NCBI RefSeq assembly: GCF_040797425.1
Contig: NZ_JBFNEH010000037.1
Location: forward strand, 1-40,440
DNA length: 40,440 bases
Source of the DNA: Symbiobacterium sp040797425
GTDB taxonomy: Bacteria > Bacillota > Sulfobacillia > Symbiobacteriales > Symbiobacteriaceae
Reading direction: 5' to 3'
Shown: positions 39,450-40,440 of the stretch, piece after piece
Numbering within the stretch: the stretch's first letter is position 1
How the letters are laid out: every line of letters starts with the position of its first letter
Program-made: the position numbers and the translations under genes
Notes under the pieces: generated by a model
The model's database searches: none
Told to the model about the DNA's origin: nothing
The model's input: the letters and a program-made list of their open reading frames with translations, nothing else

Positions 39450-40440
39450 CTAGGCCCCGGCGGTCTGGCCGGCCTTCGCCCGGGCGGCGCGGATCAGGTC
39501 ACGCACGCGTTCCCGGCCGACCAGTTCCACGAACCCGCCGATGCGCGGGCCGCTGTCGGAGCCCAGCAATACGCCGTAGAGGATCTTGAAGAAGTCCTTC
39601 GGCGGCATCCCGTGCGCCCTGGCGATGGCAAACACGCCGGTCTGGATCGCCTCGGCGTCCGGGGCCTGCATCATCATCTGCTCGAACTCCTCGACCATGT
39701 TCCACTCGGCCTCGGTGAGCTCCGGCGTGCGCCGGGTGGGCAGGACAAAGTCCTCGTAGTAATGGATGGCCTTCTCCAGCAACTCCCGGACGAAGGGCTC
39801 GTTCCTCCGGATGCGCTCGTGGCCGAAGGAGCGGCCCAGGTACTCCAGCAGAATCTCGGGGTCGGTCTCCGAGATCGCGTTGACCAGGTTGATGATGTCG
39901 GAGTAGCGCAGCCCGCCCAGGTCCGGCCGGTCGCCGTGGTAGTAGATGAACGGGTACTGCGGGTCTTCAGGCGCCATGGTGAGCGTCTCGTCAGTGTACT
40001 GAATGACCGACTCCGGGCTCAGCCGCTTCTGCTGCCGCGGGTTCTTGAACATCAGCAGGTTGAGCGAATCCTGGGTGCCCCAGCGGCCCCAGTTCTCCAT
40101 CGAGATGCCGGCGCCCGTCGACTTCGAGATCTTCCGCCCCTCCTCAGTGAGGAAGAGTTCGTAGAACATCGTCACCGGCGGCTCGCCCCCCAGCAGCCGC
40201 ACGATGGCGCTGGAGAGCTTGGCCGAGTCGATGAGGTCCTTGCCGTGCATCTCGAAGTTCACGCCGAACACGTACCAGCGCAGGGCCCAGTCGGCCTTCC
40301 AGAAGAACTTGCCCCGGCCCCCCAGGGCGCTCTGGGTGCCCCGGTGGCCGCAGCCGTGCACGTCGCGGAACGAGCCGGTGCAGGAGTACGTCACCGTGGC
40401 GTTCTCGGGGTCGTAGTCCTCCACCCGGGTGGTGTAGATC
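39450..40440 (-). CDS. lysS: lysyl-tRNA synthetase class I (partial)
   Basis: The C-terminal 329 residues lie in the window; the gene continues off the right edge. The class I KMSKS-type motif is present as RKISKSTG. Upstream of it is MHGKDLIDSAK, and downstream an anticodon-binding helical region with LLEYLGRSFGHERIRRNEPF and a conserved GMPPKDFFKILY. These belong to class I LysRS, the type found in archaea and some bacteria, whereas most Firmicutes use class II. The N-terminal HIGH motif would be outside the window. It charges tRNA-Lys. Confidence 0.93.
   Translation of the reverse strand, partial: IYTTRVEDYDPENATVTYSCTGSFRDVHGCGHRGTQSALGGRGKFFWKADWALRWYVFGVNFEMHGKDLIDSAKLSSAIVRLLGGEPPVTMFYELFLTEEGRKISKSTGAGISMENWGRWGTQDSLNLLMFKNPRQQKRLSPESVIQYTDETLTMAPEDPQYPFIYYHGDRPDLGGLRYSDIINLVNAISETDPEILLEYLGRSFGHERIRRNEPFVRELLEKAIHYYEDFVLPTRRTPELTEAEWNMVEEFEQMMMQAPDAEAIQTGVFAIARAHGMPPKDFFKILYGVLLGSDSGPRIGGFVELVGRERVRDLIRAARAKAGQTAGA

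Overview
The window comes from a GC-rich, endospore-forming member of the Firmicutes. The evidence is a Spo0A-type regulator, c-di-AMP, SAM-I and PyrR leader RNAs, a sigma-54 gene and a Bacillus/Clostridium-style pgk-tpiA-gpmI-eno-secG-esterase order. Together with frequent GTG and TTG starts, a Symbiobacterium-like genome is the best guess. That assignment is inference, since no database was searched.

Layout, left to right. The left edge (1-630) holds three tandem promoters and the start of a ribosomal RNA leader running off the window on the minus strand. From 633 to 5271, also minus, lies the most unusual unit. A promoter, a c-di-AMP (ydaO/yuaA) riboswitch and an intrinsic terminator precede three tightly coupled genes: an opine-type dehydrogenase, a cobalamin-binding mutase-like protein and an asparagine-synthetase-like protein that has lost its glutaminase residues. 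Riboswitches of this class control potassium and osmolyte genes, so an osmolyte-type small molecule is a reasonable hypothesis for the product.

5290-8077 is a SAM-riboswitch-controlled methionine transporter (metNIQ). 8102-9728 holds a HydE-like protein without the radical SAM cysteine motif and an Est30-type esterase. 9804-16842 is the glycolytic segment (secG, eno, gpmI, tpiA, pgk). It is interrupted by a thioredoxin gene and a CsoR-family repressor that share an operator-like motif, and by a 29-codon membrane microprotein gene with a structured leader. gapA and cggR are absent from their usual place, and a LysR regulator sits there instead, divergent from pgk.

18072-20971 holds rpoN and glnA, the latter with a leader of about 450 nt. 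21507-24906 is pstSCAB, with a terminator and an SD-sequestering hairpin in its leader. 24976-28480 holds a small unknown gene, a P-loop ATPase fused to an Asp23 domain, a TPM-like lipoprotein and a PyrR-attenuated uracil permease. 28615-30391 holds a Spo0A homologue with altered receiver residues, convergent and overlapping at the 3' end with an HtrA-like protein that lacks the whole catalytic triad. 30710-33993 carries an ABC exporter, a DUF2905 protein and a DUF47/PhoU-like protein. 34064-38091 is a lower phenylacetate / beta-oxidation cluster (paaH, paaG-like, paaF-like, paaX). 38254-39391 holds a cysteine-rich SufR-like regulator and a small zinc-ribbon protein. The right edge is a partial class I lysyl-tRNA synthetase.
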